A stretch of DNA of 64,000 nucleotides from the NCBI RefSeq assembly GCF_002292295.1, contig NZ_DBBS01000016.1, positions 1-64,000 on the forward strand. The letters run 5' to 3'. How positions within the stretch are numbered: position 1 is the stretch's first letter; the number at the start of each line of letters is the position of its first letter. Below, in pieces: positions 51,027 through 59,035 of this stretch. The position numbers and the translations under genes were made by a program. Under the pieces are notes generated by a model. The model had not been told where the DNA came from, searched no databases, and saw only the letters and a program-made list of their open reading frames with translations. Origin of the DNA: Sphingomonas sp. UBA978 (GTDB lineage: Bacteria > Pseudomonadota > Alphaproteobacteria > Sphingomonadales > Sphingomonadaceae).

Positions 51027-51691
51027 CAGGGAATCTGATACGTGCGGTTCGCGAGGCCGGCGAGGAACTCGCAGCCGCGGTCTAGCGGGACGCCAAGCTG
51101 CGCCGCGCGGCGCTTTTGCATCGAATCCTCGTAGGTCCGGTCCGGCGTTTCGCTGCGCCCGTGGTTGTTGTCCTTCGCGGTGATCGTCACCGAATAGTTT
51201 TTGACGATCGCACCCGAAGATGTCCGCTCGACACTCTCCGAGAACTTCGGACTAAACATCGTCATTTCTTTGTAGAACGACAGCGGGGTGTTGGGGCGGA
51301 CGCCCTCGCCTTCGATGAACAACACCAGATAGCAGGTGAGCGTGCGGCCGAAGACGTTCGCCTGTTCCGACTTCAGTCCGTTATACAGGTCGAGGATTTC
51401 AGCTTCACGGCCAGGCAGGGTCGGTATCTTGAACGAGAAGTTGTAGGTCGCGCTGCTGCCGTCTCGCCCATCTTGAAGGGAGGGGGCATTGTGAATGTTC
51501 GCGCCGTTCGCGTCGATCGTGCCAAGCCATTCGCGGCCATCACTGTCGATGAATGTGCCTTGGCCATCCCACAGGTAGACCGGCTCGTTCGCGAAGTCGT
51601 AGTGCCAGCACTTGCGGACGCAGGCGACGATATCCGTCACCTCGTCGGCGCGACCCATGACCTCGTCAATCTGGTCGTAGAAGGCGCTCAT
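51026..51691 (-). CDS. Putative tail-associated protein
   Basis: About 221 residues, beta-rich (YLWDGQGTFIDSDGREWLGTIDANG, FSFKIPTLPGREAEILDLYNGL, VKNYSVTITAKDNNHG). Its place directly upstream of a J-like gene is that of tail-tip or hub proteins in siphophages. No defined family could be named by eye; the assignment rests on position. Confidence 0.5.
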   Translation of the reverse strand: MSAFYDQIDEVMGRADEVTDIVACVRKCWHYDFANEPVYLWDGQGTFIDSDGREWLGTIDANGANIHNAPSLQDGRDGSSATYNFSFKIPTLPGREAEILDLYNGLKSEQANVFGRTLTCYLVLFIEGEGVRPNTPLSFYKEMTMFSPKFSESVERTSSGAIVKNYSVTITAKDNNHGRSETPDRTYEDSMQKRRAAQLGVPLDRGCEFLAGLANRTYQIP

Positions 51692-51700
51692 GGTGATCTC

Positions 51701-51967
51701 CTACTTAGCCGCGGTGCCGACGTAGACGGCGGCGGTGTCGCGGATTGCCTTGGCGTAGACCCTCACCCCCGCCGCAACGCGCTGGCGGCTGATCTCCCGC
51801 ACCAGCGGCGGGACGGGCGGCATGACCATCGTGGTCGCGCCTGCGTCGGTCGCGGTGTTGAAGCTGACAAGGAACTGCCCCTGCCGCGGCACCACGTCCA
51901 TGTCGTCGGTGCCGCCAACGGGGACGATCTCGGTCCAGTCGGTAGGCGTAAGCGTGAAAAGCGGCAT
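51701..51967 (-). CDS. Small protein of unknown function (element structural region)
   Basis: About 88 residues from ATG 51967. The sequence (FTLTPTDWTEIVPVGG, QGQFLVSFNTATDAG, VRVYAKAIRDTAAVYVG) suggests a compact beta-sandwich, as in small phage decoration or tail proteins. It lies between an unknown helical protein and the candidate tail protein. A longer reading upstream would overlap the neighbouring gene. Confidence 0.55.
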   Translation of the reverse strand: MPLFTLTPTDWTEIVPVGGTDDMDVVPRQGQFLVSFNTATDAGATTMVMPPVPPLVREISRQRVAAGVRVYAKAIRDTAAVYVGTAAK

Positions 51968-51971
51968 GATC

Positions 51972-52658
51972 TTATCCCAACACTTCGGGGGCGTCGGGGA
52001 CGCCCAAGCCAAGGGTATGCGCGGCCTGCACGGCGGCGCTGTGGCGGGCGCTGAGCTGCTGGCGGATCGAATAGGTACGGGCGACGGCCTTCTCGTCCTC
52101 TTCGCGCTGCTGGTGGCGCGCTACAGCCTCAGCGAGGGCTTCGATCTCGGCAACGTCGGCGGCTGCCGCGAACCTATACTCGTCCAGCGTCCGACGCGCC
52201 TCGCTCAGACGACGGTGTTCGTCGGCCTCCGCGCTCGCCGCCGCCTTTACCTCCAGCTTGCGGAGGTAGCCGCGCAGATGACAGGCCTCGGCCATCAATT
52301 CGGCCTCGCCCTCGACCATGCGCCCCAGTGGGCTTAGCTCGTTGAGGCCAAGGTGATGCCATGGCGATCCGGTGCGGCGGAACGTCGCGGAAAAGTGCTG
52401 ATCGCGCTCGTCGGGCGTCGGCGCGCGCAGTGTACCGGGTCCCCGGTTCAGATACTGCCCGATCGCCTGCAACCGCTGCTCAGCGCCGACCTTGCCGCGC
52501 GGACCGTCGTAGCGCTGCGTGCCGGTAAGCGCGGGCCAGTCTGGGCAGGTCGCCGGATCGCGCCAGTAATCCTTCGGGTCGAGGATCTGGGTGCGATCGA
52601 TCTTGGTCGACGGTTCCGGAACGGTGTTCGGGCCGGGCGGGATGAACTGGTGAAACAT
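51972..52658 (-). CDS. Protein of unknown function with a coiled coil (element)
   Basis: About 228 residues. The first 100 residues are rich in Pro, Trp and Tyr (DPKDYWRDPATCPDWPAL); residues about 115-205 are alanine- and glutamate-rich helices likely to form a coiled coil. Not recognised. In position it replaces the portal/capsid block expected after the large terminase; no portal or capsid feature can be seen in it. Confidence 0.55.
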   Translation of the reverse strand: MFHQFIPPGPNTVPEPSTKIDRTQILDPKDYWRDPATCPDWPALTGTQRYDGPRGKVGAEQRLQAIGQYLNRGPGTLRAPTPDERDQHFSATFRRTGSPWHHLGLNELSPLGRMVEGEAELMAEACHLRGYLRKLEVKAAASAEADEHRRLSEARRTLDEYRFAAAADVAEIEALAEAVARHQQREEDEKAVARTYSIRQQLSARHSAAVQAAHTLGLGVPDAPEVLG

Positions 52659-52664
52659 CGTAGG

Positions 52665-52982
52665 TTACTCCCCCTTCGGTGCGAGCGCGAGGCGATCCGC
52701 CAGCGGCTGGCGGCCATTGCCGACCGGGGCCGGATCATCCTTCGGCACGAGATACGCCCGGTTGGTCGTCGTCGGGGTGACGCCCTTTGCCGCCGCCTCG
52801 AACGCGGTGTTGATGACAGCGGCGAGCTTCTTCGGGTCGGTCGCGGCCTGCACGTCCTCCATCAGCGCGTTGACGACGCTGGCGAGCTGCGTGAACTCAG
52901 CGCGGGTGACGGGGGTGTCGGCATTGACGACGGGCTTCGCGCCCTTGGCGCGGTTGGCGAGGAATTGAGCGAAGGCGTTCAT
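52665..52982 (-). CDS. Small helical protein of unknown function (element)
   Basis: About 105 residues. MNAFAQFLANRAKGAKPVV, then helical TRAEFTQLASVVNALMEDVQAATDPKKLAAVINTAFEAAAKG. The ATG overlaps the stop of the large terminase gene (ATGA), showing that the present junction is a working operon joint. No family is recognised. Confidence 0.6.
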   Translation of the reverse strand: MNAFAQFLANRAKGAKPVVNADTPVTRAEFTQLASVVNALMEDVQAATDPKKLAAVINTAFEAAAKGVTPTTTNRAYLVPKDDPAPVGNGRQPLADRLALAPKGE

Positions 52983-54451
52983 GGCAGATAACTCCGTGCG
53001 GTCGTGATGGCGTTGCTTTTCGGGTCGTCGTACCGGGTCCAAATCCAAGGGGCGGTGCTGCTCGCGTCGGTCGCGTTGGCGATCGCGCCGGCCACCGCGT
53101 TGGCGATGTCGTCGTGTCCGCCTGGGGCGTGATCGATGCTGTCTTTGCCGCCGCGCGCGGTGCGCCGCTCAAGCCCGACGATCTGGGAAACCAGCTTGTC
53201 GTCATCCAACAGGACGACGCGACCGCTATTCAGGACCGGCAACATGTCGCGGTAAAGGTCGGATCGGGTCTTGTCCGACACGATGTAGGACACGCCATGC
53301 TTGCGGAACTGTTCGCGCGGCCATTCGCCTGCATAGCGGTCGCCGGTGACTTCGCTGATGCCGTAGAGCTTCAAGAGGGTGCAGAATTCTTCCACCACGC
53401 CCTCAGGCGAGAACGGCGGCTTTACCTCGCGGGTCGCGTCGATGACTGTCAGGCCATCGTCGGTGTCGCCCTCGTGATGGCTGATCGCCAGTGTCATGCT
53501 GTCCTGCGAGCCGCCCGAGGGATCGACGAACGCGGAATAGGTGACGTCCGAACGCGGGCCGCGCTCATGCACGCCGGGAGCGACGCAGGCCTCGACCACC
53601 TCTAGGCTGACGAACGCCTCAACATCGGTGCGGAACTGCGCCCCATACTCAGCGGCGGCGGACGACGCATCGTTGGCGTACTGCTCAGTCAGGAACTCGC
53701 CATCGCGCTTGATATTCGGATTCATGCGCCATGTGGGGGCCTGCACCACCAGCACCTTACCGTCCTTGCCGTAATGCTTCTTGTGCTTGTTCCACAGGAG
53801 GCCGCGACGGGCGTAGGGGCTGCTGATCCCGAACAGCATCGCACCCGGCACAGTCGCCATCGCCGGCTTGACGGCGTTGTACACGTCCTGATCGGGGTTC
53901 GCGCTGTTCTCGGCAGACCAAAACGCCACCTCATCGAACACCGCGGCGACGACGGTAGGGCCTCGCGTGCCGCCCACATCGTTTGTGGTGATCTCGATCG
54001 TGATGCCGTTGGTAAGCTCGATCCCGGTGGCCGTGTCCTTCTCGACCATCTGCGCGAACAGCGGCTTGCGGAAATACGCCTTCATGTACCCTAGGCATAC
54101 ACGGGCCTGCCGGCGGTCCTTGGCAATGAGCTGCACCATGACCGTCTCACCCGGCACCACATGGTCGAGGAAGCCCATCTGCTCCGCGCCGAACGTGGCT
54201 AGGAACGTCGCTAAGGCGCTCGCCTTCACATCCTTGCCACTACGACGCCCGCAGATGAACCACCCCTCTGTAGCGGCCTCTGTAGGGGCCTCAGCGCGGC
54301 CGGTGATCTCGGTGAAGATGGCAAGCTCGTCCGCGCCGAGGGGTTCCCCAAACAGAGCCTTGTCGATGACGCGCCACACCGCCCATGTGTCCGCCTTGAA
54401 CCAGTCCCCGAATAGCTCGGGATCGCGGCAGGCCTCAGCGAAGGTAATCAT
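52979..54451 (-). CDS. Phage terminase large subunit
   Basis: About 490 residues. The ATPase domain has Walker A GRRSGKD (68-74), Walker B VVAAVFDE (Asp173, Glu174) and the coupling motif GISSPY (208-213). The RNase H-like nuclease has Asp310 (AFVDPSGG), Asp371 (TGDRYAGEW) and Asp447/448 (PGGHDD). All catalytic residues expected of a packaging motor are present, so the protein is probably functional. It overlaps the putative small subunit gene upstream and an unknown gene downstream. Confidence 0.88.
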   Translation of the reverse strand: MITFAEACRDPELFGDWFKADTWAVWRVIDKALFGEPLGADELAIFTEITGRAEAPTEAATEGWFICGRRSGKDVKASALATFLATFGAEQMGFLDHVVPGETVMVQLIAKDRRQARVCLGYMKAYFRKPLFAQMVEKDTATGIELTNGITIEITTNDVGGTRGPTVVAAVFDEVAFWSAENSANPDQDVYNAVKPAMATVPGAMLFGISSPYARRGLLWNKHKKHYGKDGKVLVVQAPTWRMNPNIKRDGEFLTEQYANDASSAAAEYGAQFRTDVEAFVSLEVVEACVAPGVHERGPRSDVTYSAFVDPSGGSQDSMTLAISHHEGDTDDGLTVIDATREVKPPFSPEGVVEEFCTLLKLYGISEVTGDRYAGEWPREQFRKHGVSYIVSDKTRSDLYRDMLPVLNSGRVVLLDDDKLVSQIVGLERRTARGGKDSIDHAPGGHDDIANAVAGAIANATDASSTAPWIWTRYDDPKSNAITTARSYLP

Positions 54452-54846
54452 GCCGCCTTCGCCTTCTCAGCCGCGCGACGGGCCGCATACTCCGACAGGG
54501 TGGGCGTGATGTTGCGGGCGCGGCGCTCGATACCCAGCGTCTCTAGCAGCCGGCGCAGGGTGTTGCTGGCAGTCGTGTACGCCTTCACGTCGATCGGCGT
54601 CCCTAGCCCTGCCGCTGCGTCCTGCTGCTCGCACCAGATGGCCAGCATGGCGGCACGGCGCGCGATCTGGCCTTGCGCCTCGCTCGGCTCGCCTCCGATG
54701 TCCGACACCAGCTGCGTCAGGATCTCCCGGTAGCGGCGGAACTCGATCGATCGGCCATCAGGTGCCTGCAACACCGCGCTACCGTTCCCCACGCGCGTGC
54801 GAGCCTGCGGCTTCAGCGTTGCAGTGGTGGGGTTCGGTCGGGGCAT
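54448..54846 (-). CDS. Putative terminase small subunit
   Basis: About 132 residues. A basic, proline-rich start (MPRPNPTTATLKPQARTRVG) precedes helices (QGQIARRAAMLAIWCEQQDAAAG, VKAYTTASNTLRRLLETLGI). Length, position and a four-base overlap with the large subunit gene fit the small subunit that recognises the packaging site; no sequence motif settles it. Confidence 0.55.
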   Translation of the reverse strand: MPRPNPTTATLKPQARTRVGNGSAVLQAPDGRSIEFRRYREILTQLVSDIGGEPSEAQGQIARRAAMLAIWCEQQDAAAGLGTPIDVKAYTTASNTLRRLLETLGIERRARNITPTLSEYAARRAAEKAKAA

Positions 54847-55017
54847 TCTTGGCTCCGGTTGTGGGAACTAGCTGGGGTGCTGTCTGGAACGTAACGTGAA
54901 AAGCGGCGGAAAAGCAAGGGTTATGTGCGTAAGTATGGATGCTGTGGGAGGATTATCGGAGCCGCGTGCAGGGGCGGAGAAAAAGACCGCGCGCTCGGCT
55001 TTGCGAGGGGAGGGCAA

Positions 55018-57147
55018 TTAACCCCCCTCTCCCCATCCTGTTGACCACTCCCGATCATCGCCCGGGAACATCACTCGTGTGAGGTCCGGCGCAGTCGGTG
55101 AAGGGGCAGGCGCAGAGGCCCCGAGGCCTGCGCCTGCCTCCCCCTTTAGGGTAGGTGTATGAGGGGGGTCGTTAGGGGTGAGAGGTTCGGGGGCGTTCGG
55201 GGACCGTTCGGGAAGCCGTTCGGGAAGCGTTCGGGAAGCCGTTCGGGGGGCGTCCGGGGGCGTTCGGCGCAGCGCCTTGATCGACACTCCCTTGCCCTTC
55301 TTTTCATGATCGAACACCTCGATCTCACCAATCTCTAGCAGGCGCTCCATCGCCTTTCGGAGGCGCACCTTGCCGATGCCCTTCGCCAACGGCATCGCCT
55401 CAAACTGCGCAGGCGCATAGTTCGGGGAGACGTTCGGGGAGACGACCATGCCATCCTTGGTTCTGGCGTCGAGGCACGCGAGAAAGGCAGCATTGTCGCC
55501 GCTGGTGGCGATGACGGCAGATAGCTCAGCACGCCGATCGGCCGGGAGTTCGTCGTCGCGGATCAGAGCGAAGTCATGCCAACGGAACGACAGGGAGTCC
55601 CCCATGCGGGCGTAGTTGGCCTTGCCGAGCTTGATCTCGCGAACATCGGGATCAGCCGCACCTTCGGGCTTCTCCAACACGATCTGCGAGCGCACGGCAT
55701 TGAGCCACGCGGTAGAGCCGGAATAGCTATCGCCGCTCTTATTCGGGTGCCCGATCAGAACGACAGTCGTCCCAAGGTCAACGCAGAGAGAGTACAGGAG
55801 GTTGACGAACGCCGTCACCTGCCCGCGGTCATTCTCATTGCCGGCGAAGAGGTGCGCCACGTTATCCAGCACGACCAAACCGGCGCGGGTTGCTTCGATG
55901 GTAGCGCGGAGCGCGCCGAATGAGGGGGCGGCACGGATGCGACCTTCGCTATCGAACAAGGCCAGCTCATTCCCCAGCCGACCGCGCAGGCTTGTCAGAT
56001 GAAGCTTCCCAGCCAATCCCGCCATCGGCACGCGCAGAGCCTTGCAAATATGCTCCTGCATCCAGTGCAGACGATCGTCGTCGTCCTCCGCGGTGATGTA
56101 GAGGGCAGGCCCGGAATGAACGTCTATGGCAAGCATAGGCACCCCGGCAGCAGCGCACGTTGCAAGTTGCTGCCCGAACGTCGACTTGTTTGCGCCGCCC
56201 GCGCCGGTCAACAAAGTGACCTCGCGCGAGGGGATGAGGCCAGCCAAAGCGAAGGCCTTGGGCGTCGCCCTGAGATTCGCCCACATCGTCAAGTCGGCTA
56301 TCGGGAACGTGTAGGCCTCAGGCTTCGGTGCAGTGAACGCAGCCGCCGCCAAAGCCTCAAGATCCGCGATCGTGTTGCGAAACGCACCCTGAGCGCGCAG
56401 CCAATCCGACACGTCCCCCTTGGGAGGAAGGTCGGGCAGGCGAAGGATGGCTACCTCCGACGCGAGGCCGGTAAGTTTCTGCTCCACGTCCAGCGCGTGA
56501 GCCTCGCCAGCAGGATCGTTGTCGGCCAGAACAACGACACGGCGTCCCGCGAAGTGGGGGGCAAGGCCAGCTACAAACTTTCCAGCGCCTCCGCTATTCG
56601 TCGTCGCAACCAGTCCGTCGCGCGCCAGCCGGTCAGCATCCTTTTCGCCCTCGCACACGAACACGATCGCGGCCGGATCGGAGGCGAGCAATTCGGGCAG
56701 CCGGTAGGGGAGCGGCGCGACACCCTGCATGCAACCGCGAGCGGATCGGAAACCGCCGTTGCCGTCAGGGCCATGCTGAAGGAACGGAGGCGCCGCATCT
56801 TTGCCTCGCCGCTCGACCCGGTAGGCAACCGTGCCAGACGCATCGCAATAATCGTAGAACGTCTTTTCGCTCTCCCGCTTACTGCGTTCCTTCAGCCCCT
56901 TTTCCTCGAGCCATGACAGCGCCCCATGCATATTGCACCCGCGCTTGTGCTGGATCAGCTCCAACACCCCGCCACGCACCTTGGCCTCGTGGTCGTCAAA
57001 CCATCCCTCCGTCGTCTCAACCTCTACCGAACCCTTGCTGCCAAAGCGCAGGCGGGTGCCGCTCGACAGCCGGGTGTTCGGGTCGCCTAAGAGCATAGGT
57101 GCGACGGTCGGCATCAGCGCCGCGAAGTCTGTCGCGGCCGCGGTCAT
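55018..57147 (-). CDS. Toprim-type primase / RecA-like helicase fusion
   Basis: About 709 residues. An N-terminal zinc-finger-like part without the full Cys set, a Toprim domain with CEGEKDADRL (165-174) and VLADNDPAGE (206-215), then a RepA/RecA-type ATPase with Walker A GAGGANKST (315-323) and Walker B LVVLDN (424-429). The C-terminus carries a winged-helix-like stretch and a low-complexity tail (residues about 625-700) whose coding DNA contains an iteron-like array. It should prime and unwind DNA for autonomous replication of the element. Its start overlaps a small upstream gene (ATGA). Confidence 0.85.
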   Translation of the reverse strand: MTAAATDFAALMPTVAPMLLGDPNTRLSSGTRLRFGSKGSVEVETTEGWFDDHEAKVRGGVLELIQHKRGCNMHGALSWLEEKGLKERSKRESEKTFYDYCDASGTVAYRVERRGKDAAPPFLQHGPDGNGGFRSARGCMQGVAPLPYRLPELLASDPAAIVFVCEGEKDADRLARDGLVATTNSGGAGKFVAGLAPHFAGRRVVVLADNDPAGEAHALDVEQKLTGLASEVAILRLPDLPPKGDVSDWLRAQGAFRNTIADLEALAAAAFTAPKPEAYTFPIADLTMWANLRATPKAFALAGLIPSREVTLLTGAGGANKSTFGQQLATCAAAGVPMLAIDVHSGPALYITAEDDDDRLHWMQEHICKALRVPMAGLAGKLHLTSLRGRLGNELALFDSEGRIRAAPSFGALRATIEATRAGLVVLDNVAHLFAGNENDRGQVTAFVNLLYSLCVDLGTTVVLIGHPNKSGDSYSGSTAWLNAVRSQIVLEKPEGAADPDVREIKLGKANYARMGDSLSFRWHDFALIRDDELPADRRAELSAVIATSGDNAAFLACLDARTKDGMVVSPNVSPNYAPAQFEAMPLAKGIGKVRLRKAMERLLEIGEIEVFDHEKKGKGVSIKALRRTPPDAPRTASRTLPERLPERSPNAPEPLTPNDPPHTPTLKGEAGAGLGASAPAPSPTAPDLTRVMFPGDDREWSTGWGEGG
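55185..55267. repeat. Iteron-like array in the primase gene
   Basis: GTTCGG starts at 55185, 55195, 55206, 55218, 55229, 55241 and 55262, with GTCCGG at 55252; spacings are 10-12 bases, close to one helical turn. Two further copies sit at 55420 and 55432 (GTTCGGGGAGAC, twice in tandem). Because the spacing is not a multiple of three, the repetition cannot be explained by a repeated peptide. Confidence 0.7.
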
Positions 57148-57311
57148 CGAAGCATCTCCAACAGGTCGCTGTCGCGGAACCAGTGCCGCGATAGGATGGG
57201 CGCGGGGAATTGCGCGATCCGGTGCCGGGTGCTAGGAACGTCGCTGTCTACCGCCAAGTGACATGCGACGCTCTCAGCCCTCAGGCTGGGGGCGTTTTGC
57301 TTATGGGGCAT
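57144..57311 (-). CDS. Small protein of unknown function upstream of the primase
   Basis: About 55 residues (MPHKQNAPSLRAESV... ending DSDLLEMLR). The stop overlaps the primase start (ATGA), which supports coding. It begins just after the AlpA-like gene ends (3-base gap), so alpA, this gene and the primase may form one operon. No family recognised. Confidence 0.55.
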   Translation of the reverse strand: MPHKQNAPSLRAESVACHLAVDSDVPSTRHRIAQFPAPILSRHWFRDSDLLEMLR

Positions 57312-57314
57312 GGT

Positions 57315-57503
57315 TCATACCCCGCCGGCTGCGAATGCCCGCAGATCGGCAGTCGGAATGAGCGAGCGGCGTCCCGCCTTCAATTTGTTGAGCCTGCCGA
57401 CCTCGATCAGCGAATAGATCGTCCTGCGGCTTACCCCGAGCTGCCTCGCGGCGTCGTTGATCGTACAGGTCAATGGCCCGTCGTTCACGATATGTCCCTG
57501 CAT
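57315..57503 (-). CDS. AlpA/excisionase-like helix-turn-helix protein
   Basis: About 62 residues. A MerR/Xis-type winged helix: CTINDAARQLGVSRRTIYSLIEVGRLNKLKAGRRSLIPTADL. In P4-like elements AlpA activates excision by controlling the integrase gene; here it is the next gene inward from the integrase and has the same orientation. It is the only DNA-binding regulator seen in the element. Confidence 0.82.
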   Translation of the reverse strand: MQGHIVNDGPLTCTINDAARQLGVSRRTIYSLIEVGRLNKLKAGRRSLIPTADLRAFAAGGV

Positions 57504-57620
57504 GGGTTCCTCCGTGCGTCGTTGCGCAATGATGGATGCTATTGTTTCATGTCGCGGTCAAGCAACAATCGTGCGTACACACGCACCTTTTCGATAGAAC
57601 GACACTTTTCCGCACAATTT
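57504..57620 (-). promoter_or_regulatory. Promoter region between integrase and AlpA-like gene
   Basis: The 117-base gap is AT-rich. On the minus strand TTGACC or TTGCTT could be a -35 with TAGCAT or ATAGCA downstream, and arms ATTGTT (57541-57546) and AACAAT (57564-57569) form an inverted pair that a regulator could bind. The boxes are tentative. Confidence 0.35.
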
Positions 57621-58820
57621 TCAGCCTGCGCGCGTCATTATCACGACATTATCCGTCGCTCCGCTGGGGCTGACAAAACGGCCCCAATTTTGCATGAGCG
57701 CAAGACGCATGTCGCGAAGGTCGCTGCGAAGATATGCCTGCTCGGTCTTCGTGCCGACAGAGTGCGCTAAGGCCATTTCTGCGACCATCGCCGGCACCGT
57801 CGACATCTGCTCCGCCGCCCAATCGCGGAAGGTCGATCTGAACCCGTGGACCGTCTCATCCCGCCCGGCGGCGCGTAAAGCCTTGCTCAGCGTCATGTCG
57901 GAAAGCGGCTGGTCCTTCCGGCTCCCGGGGAAAATCAGCCCGGTCTCCCCGAACCATTGTTTGGCGCTTTCCAAAATAGCGAGCGCCGCGTCATTCAGGG
58001 TGACAGTGTGTCGCACCTTCCCCTTCATCAGGTCCGCTGGACGGTTCCAGGCGCGGGCCTCGATGTCGATGTGCTCCCAGCGGGCCGAACGGACCTCGCC
58101 GCTGCGCGCGGCCGTCAGGATCGTGAAGAGTAGCGCCAGCCGTCCGGCCGATGGTTCCTTGTCGAGCTCGCCGGCCATGAACGCCGGAACGTCCCTGTAG
58201 GCCATCGCCTTGAAGTTGCCGGCCTTCGGCTGGCGGGCGAGGCCATTGGTAATCTCACGCGGTGCTGGCGTTGCCTCAGCGCGCCATCCCTTCGATTTCG
58301 CGAAGTCGAGCACCTGCCCGATCCGGACACGGACCTTGCGCGCGATCGACGGCTTATCAGTCCAGATGGGGGAAAGGGCGGCGATGATGTCGCTAGGACC
58401 GATCTGGTCGACACGCTTGTTGCCCAGCTTCGGGATGGCATGGTCGGTAAGCGACGATAGGAAGGCCGCGGCGTGCTTCCCGGTCCAGCCTTTCGACAGC
58501 TCGGTGTGGGCATCCTTCATCGCCACCTTGAACGTCGGTATCACCACCTTCTCGCGGTCGCGTTCCTCAAAAGCATTTTTACCCTGCCTCGCCAGTTTGC
58601 GGAGGTGCAGGGCCTTATCGCGAGCCTCGCTCAGCGTCAGGTCTGCAGGATAGCCGCCGAGGCCAACATCTACGCGGCGCCCCTCATTGACGGCCTGATT
58701 TTGAACGCGCAGCACCCAAGACTTAGCCCCGGTCGGCTTTACCCGCAGGTAGAGGCCAGCGCCGTCGCCGTGTATACCCGGCTTGGCGTTGCGGACCTTT
58801 AAGTCAGTGAGCTTACCCAT
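57621..58820 (-). CDS. int: Tyrosine integrase (P4 type)
   Basis: About 399 residues. The N-terminal DUF4102-type arm domain (LTDLKVRNAKPGIHGDGAGLYLRV), a core-binding SAM-like domain (about 95-190) and the catalytic domain with Arg239 (TAARSGEVR), His325-Arg328 (HGFRST), His353 and the nucleophile Tyr363 (TEQAYLRSD). The set is complete, so the element should be able to integrate and, with an Xis, excise. Its start lies 166 bases from the right att core. The start is taken at MGKLTDL because that is the usual N-terminus. Confidence 0.92.
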   Translation of the reverse strand: MGKLTDLKVRNAKPGIHGDGAGLYLRVKPTGAKSWVLRVQNQAVNEGRRVDVGLGGYPADLTLSEARDKALHLRKLARQGKNAFEERDREKVVIPTFKVAMKDAHTELSKGWTGKHAAAFLSSLTDHAIPKLGNKRVDQIGPSDIIAALSPIWTDKPSIARKVRVRIGQVLDFAKSKGWRAEATPAPREITNGLARQPKAGNFKAMAYRDVPAFMAGELDKEPSAGRLALLFTILTAARSGEVRSARWEHIDIEARAWNRPADLMKGKVRHTVTLNDAALAILESAKQWFGETGLIFPGSRKDQPLSDMTLSKALRAAGRDETVHGFRSTFRDWAAEQMSTVPAMVAEMALAHSVGTKTEQAYLRSDLRDMRLALMQNWGRFVSPSGATDNVVIMTRAG

Positions 58821-58841
58821 ATCGCGTCCTATAGCACCCCA

Positions 58842-58855
58842 GCCGGTTCCCACAC
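58842..58855 (+). repeat. Candidate integrase arm site, right
   Basis: Second copy of GCCGGTTCCCACAC (see 47120-47133). Nearby GCGCACAC is repeated twice (58953-58980 region) and could be another arm motif. Confidence 0.45.
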
Positions 58856-58985
58856 TTTTGCGCTTCAAGACGGCGCACGTCAATGCACAACGCTGCACAC
58901 TCCCGCACGAATAACCCGCAGGAAACCTAGGGCTTGAAGCACCATTCGCGCGCAACGGCGCACACCCGCGCACACCGTTTCCCGA

Positions 58986-59002
58986 TCCTTGTCGGGCATC
59001 CA
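58986..59002 (+). repeat. attR core (17-bp direct repeat)
   Basis: TCCTTGTCGGGCATCCA, the second copy of the tRNA-Gln 3' end, marking the right border of the element. Confidence 0.9.
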
Positions 59003-59008
59003 GTTTCC

Positions 59009-59027
59009 ATCGCTCCCTAGCGATTTT
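59009..59027 (+). terminator. Probable original terminator of tRNA-Gln, displaced by the element
   Basis: Arms ATCGCT and AGCGAT around CCCT, followed by TTT, lie seven bases after the right att core. Before integration they would have followed the tRNA directly. Confidence 0.6.
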
Positions 59028-59035
59028 CCCCAGAT

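Larger units (their letters stand above)
47050..59002. mobile_element. Integrated element of about 12 kb in tRNA-Gln: phage satellite or reduced prophage
   Basis: Identical 17-bp copies of TCCTTGTCGGGCATCCA bound the region (47050-47066 at the tRNA 3' end and 58986-59002). The integrase lies next to the right end. Gene content: integrase, AlpA-like protein, primase/helicase, small and large terminase subunits, three small unknowns, a candidate tail protein, a J-like tip, and five small genes near the left end. No portal, capsid, maturation protease, tape measure, lysis or repressor gene is seen. GC content is visibly lower than in the surrounding chromosome. Most genes overlap or touch, which argues against crude decay. 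Confidence 0.88.

Noticed and set aside
48873..54846. Gene transfer agent cluster
   Set aside because: GTA clusters include portal, capsid and tail tube genes, lack an integrase and att sites, and are not inserted in tRNA genes.
55185..55267. GTTCGG repeats considered as CRISPR
   Set aside because: Units are too short and too closely spaced, with no spacers; iterons fit better.
57210..57770. Plus-strand open frame across the alpA-integrase region
   Set aside because: It crosses two well-supported minus-strand genes and their promoter gap and has no domain pattern.
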